Of a DNA stretch of 64,000 nucleotides, positions 1-10,900 are shown piece by piece. The notes under the pieces were generated by a model. That model was not told the origin of the DNA. It did no database searches and saw only the letters and a program-made list of their open reading frames with translations. The stretch spans positions 372,001-436,000 of the forward strand of contig VIIQ02000079.1 in the NCBI GenBank assembly GCA_007449985.2, read 5' to 3'. The translations under genes and the position numbers were made by a program. The DNA is from Desmodesmus armatus. Lineage: Eukaryota > Chlorophyta > Chlorophyceae > Sphaeropleales > Scenedesmaceae. The number at the start of each line of letters is the position of its first letter. The stretch's first letter is position 1.

Positions 1-832
1 CGGGAAAAGGAAGTAGCTCACCAACATCAGCTCTTGCAGGTGTGCTGGTGATCCGGCAATACAGCATCACGCCCTAGCTAGCTAGCCGGGCCGCCCTTGT
101 GCATCTCTCTGAGATTCAGCTGAAACGCGTGGACACCCAGTCGAGTACGACCATGCCCTTATGTTGCCAGGGGTGCTGTCAGTGACCCTGTGACCACATC
201 AGCCGTATGATATGACACATGCACAGTGTATACGAGGTCGGGGCTGCTGTGGTAGCTACACCTGTTCTGTGCACTGTATGTGCTCTGTATGAAACACACA
301 AACCCTATTCTGTCCAATGCTGTTGCCCAACAGGCTGCCATCAAGCGGGTACCACTGGAGTCACCTACCCGGCCCGGCCCGCCCCCAGGCATCTATGCAT
401 CGGCTTACAACATACTGGCATCTATCATGGGACAGCTGGTGACTGCCAGGTCAGCAGCCGCCCTGCTTCATTCCTGTTTGGAGGTGCTTCGTTTTGTTTT
501 CTGCTGTCCGTTGTTTTGACTGTATTACAAAGTGTCAGCGGTGAATAGGCCTACCTGCTGCTATTGCCCACCTTGAGTTATCTCAGTACAGCATCGACAA
601 CAGCCTTACAGTTGTCAGTCATGTTCTATCAGTGTATAGGGTGGGATCACTGCAGCTGGGCGCTTGTTCTGAGCTGCTTTGCTGACAGCATTGCTGATCC
701 GCAAAACCCATATTTACTGGAGCCTCATTACAAACCCCATGAAAACCCAAACCCTAACCCCACCATGACACAGTGTGCCACTGCCAGTGCATTTTGACTC
801 ACCAAGGCCTCATGCCTATTCCTTATTTGCAG
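1..832. other. Upstream part of TPR gene, exons not resolved
   Basis: This stretch precedes the first exon I can place for the TPR gene and probably holds its earlier introns and exons. Short open stretches exist on both strands, but none gave a family match or a consistent splice phase. A CCCTAA-type motif occurs near 738-760. No RNA gene or mobile element is visible. Confidence 0.3.
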
Positions 833-1889
833 GTTGTCATTACTGCACAACAATACTGCTGCAGCTGCGGATGCTTTGAGTGAAGCCGTGACATGGGAAG
901 ACAGTTTAGGCTACATGGAGCCGCCACGGTAAGCCCAGCACGGACAAGTGTCCAGGGAGCCAGTGCATTTCACTCCCCCGTTCCTTGGGACTTGTTTCCG
1001 ATGCTTGCACTGTAGTTACTGTACTGTACCGTCAGCGTGCTGGCAGCGCAGTAGGGATTTGCAGGCAGGCTGTTGTACTGCAATGTTCAGCATGGTGCCG
1101 CACTGTGTTGTATTGTACTGTGGGGAGCAATTGCCTTCCATGTAAGGGTGGCACGCGCGTCAGTAGAACGTTGGTGGAGTCCAGAGGTTACTTTGCAAGG
1201 TTGTGACAGCCAGGCCACACTCACAATGCAGTCATGGAGCTGCAGCACCTACGCTACATCGCGTACTGCGCATGCACAAGTGCATCGATGCATAGTTGAC
1301 AGATCTGTACCTAGTACCTGGATACAAGCAATGCTCATAGCTGCTACTTGACTGTTGTGTGTAGCCGACCTGCATGACCAGTGACCCTCTGCTGTGATGC
1401 TGTGTGCTGATGTGTGCAGCGTGCACCAACCATTGCGGCAGTGCCTCGGTTGGGTGCTGCTGCATGCGGGACGCCTTGATGAGGCTGCAGCGGTGTACAA
1501 GCAGGTTAGTACATCCAGCTGCTTGTGAAGCACCTCGCGGGACGGAACTGCTGCAACTTGGGGCATGGTATTGCTAGGCATAGGGCTTGTTTGTGCACTG
1601 CAGTACTGAAGTGCTGTTGTGTGTGGCAGGCAACAAAAGCAAGCGACAACAGCCTGTAATGCTTGATCATGTTGAACCCTGCAATGCTGTTGTCTTGCAC
1701 CTGCAGGACCTGCAGCACCATCCTGGGAATGGCTGGTCACGGCTAGGGCTGTGGCAGGTGGCCAAGGCTGCAGGCAGAGCAGCACAGGAGCTGGAGCATG
1801 CAAAGCAGCAGTGGCAGCAAGCATGGGCCGATGCAGATGTCCAAATACGTAGTAGTTGTCCAGCCTTAGCACAGCCTTTCAAAAGCTGA
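833..1889 (+). CDS. TPR repeat protein, C-terminal exons (5' end outside or unresolved)
   Basis: Three exons join in phase: 833-928, 1420-1504 and 1707-1889 (TGA). The product resembles the C-terminal part of a widespread bacterial and algal TPR family. That family has an acidic helix ending in a x-EPP motif (here GYMEPPR), then a helix of the type LGWVLLHAGRLDEAAAVYKQ, then a proline-asparagine-glycine-tryptophan turn (HHPGNGWSRLGL) and a final helix ending AWADADV. In the family each block is one TPR helical pair, probably acting in protein-protein contact. I cannot give a specific partner. Acceptors are TTGCAG|, GTGCAG| and CTGCAG|; donors are GTAAGC and GTTAGT. The gene converges on TAF10. 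A TGTAA word at 2128-2132 could serve as its polyadenylation signal. The N-terminal half was not found. Confidence 0.72.
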
Positions 1890-3043
1890 TGACAAATGGG
1901 ATTGTTTGGACTGAGGCACAGGGGTGACGGCACATGATCCTGACCCTGTCTGATATTGCTGTATAGTTCAGTCTTGGGACTTTGACATTCAAAATAACTG
2001 AAGGAGCTTAAGACATCCAGCGCCCAATCAATTACAATGCATGTCATGCGCTGCAGTGCCTGTGCGTCTGCATAACGCAGCACACCCACAACTTGAAGGG
2101 CAGGGCACATTGGCATGTGTTTGAATGTGTAAACTTCTGCAAAGCACATGGTGTGCAGTTGCAACACGTGCATCACTGCTGTACTCAGGAAGAAGCGGGG
2201 CAACAACATGCCTGCACCACATGTGAAGGCCACACTGCCGAAATGCAGTCCTTTCCCCTACATGGGCAAGCATCCAGCACTACCCGCCCACAACATGCCT
2301 CACACATATGCAGAACCCTTGGACTCCGGCCAGCCAGCTATCTGCCCAGTACGCCCTCACTCATATGAGCATGAGCGTCATCAGCGGCAACAAAGACTGC
2401 TGTTGGATCCGCAGCGGTTGCGCTCGACACAGCACTGGCAGTACCACTACCCAGGTGTTGGCGAGGCCACCACCAGAGCCAGCATGAGTCAACATGTGCT
2501 GTGCATACAGCTACTGGTGATTCACGAAGTAGGGTGCATTGCGCACACTGATGCCCACCTGCACAGCACATACACACAGCAGAACAACAAGAACACGAAG
2601 TCAAGGGTTTGAACAAACTCACCACATTGATTGATTGGCGCAGTGTTGTGCAGGACCGGTGGTAGCTACTGACTATCACAACTATGCATGGCGCCCAAGT
2701 TGGAACCTGGTAACCTGTGTTTCTAGTGCCACCAAAGCTTGTTGAGGGTCACCTGGCAGTGTCACTGGCAGTGCCTCATTGCCTCTATGAATAAGCACCG
2801 ACGCTGAAACTGAGGTTGAGAGGGGTGTGCATGCCAAGCATGCTGGAACACCGCACCGCCCCCCAAGCCCTTCCCGCCCCTAGGTCACCGCTTCTGCTAG
2901 TTGCACTAGCATGCCTCAAGGGCCTTGCCTTGCACTGCTTCCTGCACTTGGGTGCTGCAGGTGAGAACGAAGTGAAGCCAATTTTGCACAGCCATGGACA
3001 GCAGAAGCAAGGTGATGTAAAGGGCTGGACCCTGCTCACTCAC
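1890..3043. other. Convergent 3' region between the TPR gene and TAF10
   Basis: It holds the 3' ends of two convergent genes. The last coding exon of TAF10 probably lies here but I could not fix it: an acceptor near 2960 would add only about a dozen residues before a stop. No repeat or RNA gene was recognised. Confidence 0.35.
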
Positions 3044-4376
3044 ATCTTTCAGTGCTTCTGCCACATCCTCTGTGAGCAGCACGTGGCGTTTATCATCCTT
3101 CTTCCCTGTGCCTGCTGCATAGCCCATCTGCCGCCGCGCTGGCAGAGACAGCTGCTGCTTGCGCTTACACAACCTGCAAGGCACAGCAACCAATCAAAGC
3201 AAATATGATAGTGTTGACGGCATCGGCAATCCAATGTGAAACAGACGTGGCTGTTGCACAGCTTTGCTTGCGCTTACACAGCCTGCAAGGCGCAGCAATC
3301 AACCAACGAAAATGTTGAGGGCTCGTCGTTACAATGTGAAGTAGGCGTGTACCCTGCACAAACTCTTGCAGCATTTTCACACCCAAACTGTGCACAGCCA
3401 TCAAACACAGCCTGCTGTGCTGTGCTGTGCCATGCTGGACTGGCCGGCACTGAGCCCAACGGGGAGCAAATTGCTACAGTCATGTGTGCCATGTACATTC
3501 TTGTAGTGTGGTCTTGCAGTGTGGTCATGTGGACACCTTTGATGCTCCTGCAAGCCGGTCTAATGCATCTTCATTGAGCTGAATAAGCGATGCAAGCAGT
3601 CATTGAGGTGCTGTAAGGAACTTGATACTGGCGTCTGAGGTTTGCGGGTGTCAACAATTCCAGTAGCACCGCCCACTCACTGCATAGCATCGCTCAGCAC
3701 GGTTGCCAGGAAGCGCTCGCCAGCCAAGGCTATGAACCGTACCCTGCATGTGCACAACAACAACACCAATGATATCTTTCTGTTATTGGCGTGCTCACTC
3801 GTACTGTGCACCCCACTTGCACGAGGGGATGCCAAATCCCTACCAACCCTTGCGGCCCAGGTCAGCACCCCCCAACCCATCTCCTGGGTCAATGGACGTT
3901 CAAAAACAGGAGCCCAGCGTGCCAATGGTGGAAGCAGCCAAGTCACACAGAGTGTGCAGCTGCTGCACCGTGTGAGTGCTGCAACTGTGTTGTGGTCTGC
4001 CAATGCTGCTGGCGATCTTAGCTGCTGCACTTGGCCAGGTGTTGCCAAAGAGCAGGCGCTGTAGTTCCCATCATAGCCTCCTGAAGGCAGTGTGCTAGAG
4101 AGCGGTACATGCAAGCAGTTGCAGCTGGCGCACTCACAGCTGCTGATCTTGGCAGTCCTCCCCGCCACGCCTCATGTAATGCTGCACCAGCTCATCTGGG
4201 ACCTGCAGCAGTTGTGCACAACAGAAGATCCAAGTTGACAGCGGTGTTCTTCTGCACTCACAGCTGCTGCCATGAGCCAAGGACGATCTTCTTACCGTGG
4301 GGGTGTACTCGCTCAAGCGTTTTGCAACCTCTACTGTCTTAGGGGGCAACGGCTTCCCGAGCTGCCTGCCATCCAT
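3044..4376 (-). CDS. TAF10: Transcription initiation factor TFIID subunit 10 (TAF10)
   Basis: Four minus-strand exons join in phase: 4376-4296, 4202-4138, 3743-3681 and 3173-3044. The product starts MDGRQLGKPLPPKTVEVAKR and continues LSEYTPT, VPDELVQHYMRRGG, RFIALAGERFLATVLSDAMQ, LCKRKQQ and DDKRHVLLTEDVAEALKD. This is the TAF10 order: the xDYTPTIPD motif, the first histone-fold helix, the long second helix ending in DAxQ, a basic linker and the final LTxEDLxxAL helix. TAF10 is a histone-fold subunit of TFIID and SAGA in the nucleus. The ATG at 4376 gives a short N-terminus, as expected because that region is variable in the family. The final few residues are not resolved, so 3044 is the end of the last certain exon. 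The gene is head-to-head with the mitochondrial peptidase gene. A copy of the exon 4 acceptor and 5' end sits in intron 3 near 3290. Confidence 0.88.
3145..3300 (-). repeat. Duplicated 5' part of TAF10 exon 4
   Basis: Exon 4 begins at 3173 with TTGCAG|GTTGTGTAAGCGCAAG. A second acceptor with nearly the same sequence (TTGCAG|GCTGTGTAAGCGCAAG) lies about 110 bp upstream in the gene, near 3290, and then diverges. Both are followed by a related intron-like sequence containing CACATTG. It looks like a tandem duplication of an exon start. Confidence 0.6.
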
Positions 4377-4908
4377 TCTGCTGTGTCGCCAGCAGCAGAA
4401 GTGGGGCAGCAGCCCCCAACTGGCTGGCCAAGCTGTACTTGCAGTCCGATGAACTTAGGTACAAGTAAGTACTGCGTCTTGACTCTTTAAGCGCTCTCTG
4501 CCCCGTAGGAGGAAGACAGGTGGTGATGCTGATCACCACACTGGCTGTTGCTGAGTGGGTTGCTGGTTGGCTGCCGATTGGCTGATGTCGATGGATGTAG
4601 CTTTGGTGAGAAGTTGCATCTGTTCAAGCAAGATCGTGCGTATTAGTTCAAGGCACACGGACGACCACGTGAGTTTCAGCCTTTGAATGGCGATCTGCCA
4701 AGGTTTCTGTCAGCCTGTCGACCGGTCGGAGAGTCCAACCCCATTGTTCACAGCGTATCATCGCCATTAAGGTTTGTCCCTCACACTCCATACGCTTCGA
4801 TCACACGCTCGCTGTTGTGTCACCCTCAGCGCAGTAGCAGTTCTGGGCCCTTGGGGTGGAATGGGTGCTCTGCAGCGACAACAGCACTCTTGAAGCCCAC
4901 CTGGTAGC
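4377..4908. promoter_or_regulatory. Shared divergent promoter region of TAF10 and the M3 peptidase
   Basis: This interval separates the ATG codons of two divergent genes, so it should hold both 5' UTRs and promoters. I saw no TATA box or other motif strong enough to name. The assignment rests on gene orientation only. Confidence 0.45.
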
Positions 4909-7900
4909 ATGTGGCGGCATTCAAGCTGCATATGTGGCCTCCTCAGCGGTGGCAGCACAGCACGCAGGAGACAACCCTGGCAGCAGCTGCACCTGTTCAG
5001 CACTACAGCTGTCACTTCCAGCAGCAATGGCAGCAGTCCTGGCCTGTTCAGCATCAGCAGACTGCAGTCCCAGGGTGACTTTCCGCGCTGGGCAGAGGAT
5101 GCTAAGGACAGGTGTGTGTGGCACCATTCCGTCTTGGGTGCTTTCATAATGGTGGTGTCACCACGATGGTGTGTCTTCTTGAGATCATGTGCTTTCTTGG
5201 TTTGTCGTCGCCATGAGCCTCATTTGGCTGGGAAATGAATGACAAGCATGGACTTGAACCAATAAAGTAGTGGTAGTTCAGCGACGAGGGCGGTGGGGGC
5301 TGGAGGCGGCAACGTGGCAGTCAGAAAGTACCCAGTCCTGCCAGTCCACCCCCCCCCCTTTGCGTCACGAACACAACACACACAGGCACACATAACACAT
5401 GACAGTAGACATGCACCACACTAGCATCGCCTGGTGTTGCCAACAGTGCCGTGCCAGTTACTGCAGCTGCCTTCATACACCATTGCACATATGTTTGCTG
5501 CTGTTTGCCGCCAGGTGTCATGAGCTGGTTCAGGGCATCATGTCAGCGCCTTTTGATGCATCAGCAGTTCGCATGGTGGACGAAATCAGTGACACCGTGA
5601 GTGGCCAACTTGTGATTTGTCAACAGAAGTTCTGAGCTATAAGCACCGATAGGGACGGCCTCACCTTTTCTGGCAGCCTGATAGGCTGGTAGGCTGGCCA
5701 ATGTGCAGTTGTCAGCTCATTTCGAAGTTTTTGCTTGCCAGTTTGCTCAAGCCCACACACCCGAGCCTGCTGCTTACAGTGATGGTGGCAGAGCATGGCA
5801 GGCGCAGCAGCACCACTGCATATCTGTTACGGTTTGGTCCAGAAGTACAGTACAGTGCAGGTGACAGTACAGTACAGTACAGTACAGTACAGTACAGTAC
5901 AGTACAGTACAGTACAGTACAGTACAGTACAGTACGGTACGGTACGGTACGGTACGATACGGTGCAGAACCGTAAAGTCAAGTACACCCATGCTTTTCAA
6001 AGCAGCAGACACTGCTGTGCCCCTGTCTGCCATGCAGATCTGCCAGGTGTACGACTCAGCCGAGTGTGTGCGCAACATCCACCCAGACCCAAGTTGGAGG
6101 CAGGCAGCCACAGCAGCATGCCAGGTGCGCACTGGCACACCAGCACACAATGCCTGCAGCTGCTGCCCTGATCCTTCCCGCCCCTAGGTCACTGCTGCTG
6201 CTACTAGCACTAGCATGCAATCAGCTCAATGCATCCATTACGTAATACTTGTTGCAGGTGGCACTTGAATGCAATCAGCAGCACGTGGTTGTGAGCGTGT
6301 GACACCCTCTACTTACTGCTGTGCTCTGAGTTTTTGGCATGCTTCTCCCTCGTCTTCGGTACTGGTGGATTACTCCTCACCTCTCGACATCTTCTTTGGC
6401 ATTGTGAGGCCGTATGAAGCTGTATGAAACAGACAGACCACCTTTCCTCCATGCTATGTAGTCCCTGAACACCTTATGTTCAGGTGCCTTATCTCTCATC
6501 CTCCTCCTTGACATTGTGATTGATTGTTTAAAAAGGCTAAAGCCTTTTTTGTGACTTTTGAAATAGCTTGCGCAAGTTTGAATCAATTTCTCTATTTCGA
6601 AAAGCAATTTGTTTTTTTCGCGACTTTTTGAACATAAGGCAATATCTCCCCTGTGCGCTGCAGTCCCTGAGCACCTTCCTAGCTGAGATCAACCACCATG
6701 AGGGCCTCTACAACAAGCTACTGGACGTGCAGGCAGCATACGCACGCACAGCAGCAGCAGCAGCAGGGTTGCCCAATGGTACGGACAGCAGCGACCGGCA
6801 GCAGCAGCAGCAGCAGCCACACAGAGCTGCAGCAGTTTTGCAGGTGGGAACATGCTGGCTGGCAGGCGGTAAAATGGGTGTGGCCAACATGGGTTCGAGC
6901 AAAATGTGGCCCAGTTTCCTGCTACATCCTGTCACTCTCTTCTCCCTCTAGTCCAGGAATGGGGACAATTCACAAGACTTTCACGCCAATTCGCAAAGCC
7001 ACACCTCAACACCTTACCCTGCCTGCCATGTCCAGTAGTATGACAGACATCAGTGGCCAGCCATATTGATGCTTGCATGAATTTTCAGGCGCCTGTCGCA
7101 TACATGGCCCTGTTGATGGTCTGTCAGCCTCACAAGCAGTTGTGCTGTATGCACAGGCTGTACCCCACCACCACCACCACCACCGTCACCCCCTGCCCGG
7201 CCCCCTTCTCAATGCCCCAGGCTGGCCCCCTCCTGTCCCCGCAGCAGCTGGCACGGCTCTACAAGCAATTGCACTGTATGCACAGGTTTCAAAACACCCC
7301 CCACCTACCATCTTGGCACTAACAGCCCCCCCCCCCTGCCCCCCCCCCCCCCTCTCCTCCCTCCGTGCCCCAGGCTGGCCCCCTGCTGTCCCCACAGCAG
7401 TTGGCAGAGCCCTACAAGCAATTGCACTGTATGCACAGCTTCTAAAACATCCCCCAACTACCATCTTGAAAAACTTCCCCCTCCCCTTCTCCACACCCTC
7501 CTGCTCGATGCCCCAGGCTGGCCCCCTCCTGTCCCCACAGCAGCTGGCACTGCTCTACAGGCAATTGCACTGTACGCACATGTTCTAAAAGACCCCCAAC
7601 TACCATCTTGAACTAACAGCCCCCCCTCCCCCCCCCCCTCCTCCCTCCGTGCCCCAGGCTGGCCCCCTGCTGTCCCCACAGCAGTTGGCAGACTTCTGTC
7701 CTGAAACGCTGGTGGTTGCACACAAGTATGACAGACAGTTGTGGCCAGCCATAGGATGCAGGCAGGAAGTTACAGGTGCCTGTCACATCCGGGGCTGTAC
7801 TAAATAGCACAGGCTGTAGCCGCACCACCACCACTGTCACCGCCCCCCCCCCTGCCTCTTTCTCCATGCCCTAGGCTGGCCCCCTGCTGTCCCCTCAGCA

Positions 7901-10900
7901 GCTGTCAGACTTCTGTCCTGAGACGTTGGTGGTTGCACACAAGTACCAGCAGGACTTTGAAAAGTTTGGCATCCACTTGCGGGACGACCAGCAGCGAGCC
8001 AAGGTGGCGCAGCTGCTGGCATTGAACCAGCACTTCCCTGCACAGTTCAACGCAACACTGGTGAGCTGTGATGAAAAGCTACAGATCTGTCACTCTTGAG
8101 TGAGCGTGAGAGGTGTGTAGGGTGTAGGGTTAGGCTAAACCCTAAACCCTAAACACACAGCATGCAGGATACGCAATTGTGTCAAGTGGGTCAGGCAGCA
8201 CTATTCGAAGTCTGTTACTGGCTTTCATTTGGTCGCACTTTTCGGGGGGGGGGGGGTAGCAAGTGGATGCATCCATGGATGCAAAACGGTGGCCAATTTC
8301 TGGGCGGGGCCTTCCACACAAACAGACTTGCAGCAACCTGAAAATGGAAGTGTTGTTGTCTAGCCAACGCATCTGTTTCATCACGTCATTACCCACTCCC
8401 CCCTTTCTTCCCCGTATGCTTGCATGCATCAGGCAGACCCCAGGAAGCTAGGCACTGTGGAAGTACGTCTTGCAGCACTATTCAACAGTCTCCCACTGAC
8501 CAACCTGGCCGGCACTTTTCCAGGGGGGGGGGTACAAGTGGATGCGTTCACTTCTGGGCGGGGCTCTCCACACAAACGGACCTGCATCTGTTTGTTTGAC
8601 AATGCAGGTGTTGTTATGCATCCAAGGTATCCAACTGTAACGTTCATCCCCCACACCCCCCTTTCTCCCTCGTATACCTACGTGGCATGCATAAGGCAGA
8701 CCCCAGGAAGCTTGGCCCATGTAGATACATTCACCCCTGGGCCTCTCCACACATGCGGACTTTCTTCTTTTTGACAACCACAACAATGCAGGTGTTGTTG
8801 TGCAGCCAACGCATTTGTTTGTAACGCCGTTCCTTACTCCCCCCTTCCCCCCCATTTGCCTGTGTGTCATGCATCAGGCAGACCCTAGGAAGCTAGGCAG
8901 TGTGGAAGTGTCAGGGGGCTCAAGCAGGTGGTGGGGGAGTGGCGGCACCACTGTGCCCCTCGACGCCGGCAACATACACCACTTCCTGGCAACCACTGAC
9001 AACGAAGACGCACGCAGACAGGTATGCCTGCATTAGCTTGTCATTGGCACGCACCAAGTATGCGTGTATGGGTTTCATTGCGCAATTGCAAAATTTTGGG
9101 CTGCGCACTGGTCATTTTGTGTTGGAGTGAACAAGCTGAAAAAGTTGAGCTGCAAGGCAGGGGTGTGTGAGAGCAGTCCGCCACACCTGGGTGAGGCATG
9201 CTGTGGCACCCCAAAGGGCAGCCAGCGCCGACCTGCACCAACAATAGTGTGGCCAGCGCCGACCTGCACCAACAATAGTGTAGCCAGCGCCGACCTGCAC
9301 CAACAATAGTGTAGCCAGCGCCGACCTGCACCAACAATAGTGTAGCCAGCGCCGACCTGCACCAACAATAGTGTAGCCAGCGCCGACCTGCACCAACAAT
9401 AGTGTAGCCAGCGCCGACCTGCACCAACAATAATAGTGTAGCCAGCGCCGACCTGCACCAACAACAATAGTGTAGCCAGCGCCGACCTGCACCAACAATA
9501 ATAGTGTAGCCAGCGCCGACCTGCACCAACAACAATAGTGTAGCCAGCGCCGACCTGCACCAACAATAATAGTGTAGCCAGCGCCGACCTGCACCAACAA
9601 CAATAGTGTAGCCAGCGCCGACCTGCACCAACAATAGTGTAGCCAGCGCCAACCTGCACCAACAATAGTGTAGCCAGCGCCGACCTGCACCAACAACAGT
9701 GTAGCCAGCGCCGACCTGCACCAACAACAATAGTGTAGCCAGCGCCGACCTGCACCAACAATAGTGTAGCCAGCGCCGACCTGCACCAAGAATAGTGTAG
9801 CCAGCGCCGACCTGCACCAACAATAGTGTAGCCAGCGCCGACCTGCACCAACAACAATAGTGTAGCCAGCGCCGACCTGCACCAACAATAATAGTGTAGC
9901 CAGCGCCGACCTGCACCAACAATAGTGTAGCCAGCGCCGACCTGCACCAACAATAATAGTGTAGCCAGCGCCGACCTGCACCAACAATAGTGTAGCCAGC
10001 GCCGACCTGCACCAACAATAATAGTGTAGCCAGCGCCGACCTGCACCAACAATAGTGTAGCCAGCGCCGACCTGCACCAACAAGGACACCTCACATCTGG
10101 TGCTGAAGTGGGCCGCATCCCTCCTGCTGTTGTGTGGCCGGGGGGAAGGGGGGGGGAGTGATACAAGCAGTTTGTTAGCAGTTTGTTAGGGCAGTCCTCT
10201 CAACACTTGATGAACAGTTGGCAATCAACAGCATTACAGGTAATGCGCCTGCTGTGATGTTGCCGCTGTTGCTGTCAGGTGTACATAGCAGGCGCCCAGA
10301 GCCCCGCAGCCAACCTGGCATTGCTGCCTTTCACACTTGGCAACACTCTCGACTCTGGATGAACTGTTTGCCATGCAAAGCAATCTATCCAGTGTGCCTG
10401 CTGTGATGTTGCCGCTGTTGCTGTCAGGTGTACATGGCAGGCGCCCAGGGCCCTGCAGCCAACCTGGCATTGCTGGATCACATGCTGGCCGCTCGCCATC
10501 AGCTGGGCACACTGCTGGGCTTCCAATCATATGCAGCATTCAAGGCAGCGGACGGCACATTGGCAGGTAATCAGCATTGAACATCTATAGGTGTCCTTAT
10601 AAACATGGCTATGTTTCTAAGCAGCACTGAACATCTATGTTTTGAACACACCTGCTTGTTGGTGTGTCACTGACAGCTGGGCTGGCAGTTGTGGTGGATT
10701 TGGGAACTCCACAACGGTTACTTGCACAAAAACAGACACCTTGGCTCAGCCTTGACCTGCAGTGTGTGATGGCATCTACATGATGTGGCAGGCTTTACCG
10801 TGGTGTCCAATGCAGTTGCTCGTTCACTCACCCACTCACTCACTCACTCACTCACTCACTCACTCACTCACTCACTCACTCACTCACTCACTCACTCACT

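Noticed and set aside
1248..1889. Minus-strand frame of about 200 codons over the TPR gene
   Set aside because: It lies opposite two well-supported TPR exons and shows no family pattern.
7158..7200. Polyhistidine or proline-rich protein from CACCACCACC and C runs
   Set aside because: Intronic repeats between copies of exon 5; no splice phase connects them to the gene.
9219..10083. CRISPR-like array
   Set aside because: Units are contiguous direct repeats without unique spacers, in an intron of a eukaryotic gene.
9041..10166. Three overlapping minus-strand open frames of 325-363 codons with [14 protein letters not shown] repeats
   Set aside because: They are produced by the 31-34 bp minisatellite, which cycles through all frames without stops. 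No start context, domain or exon structure supports a protein.
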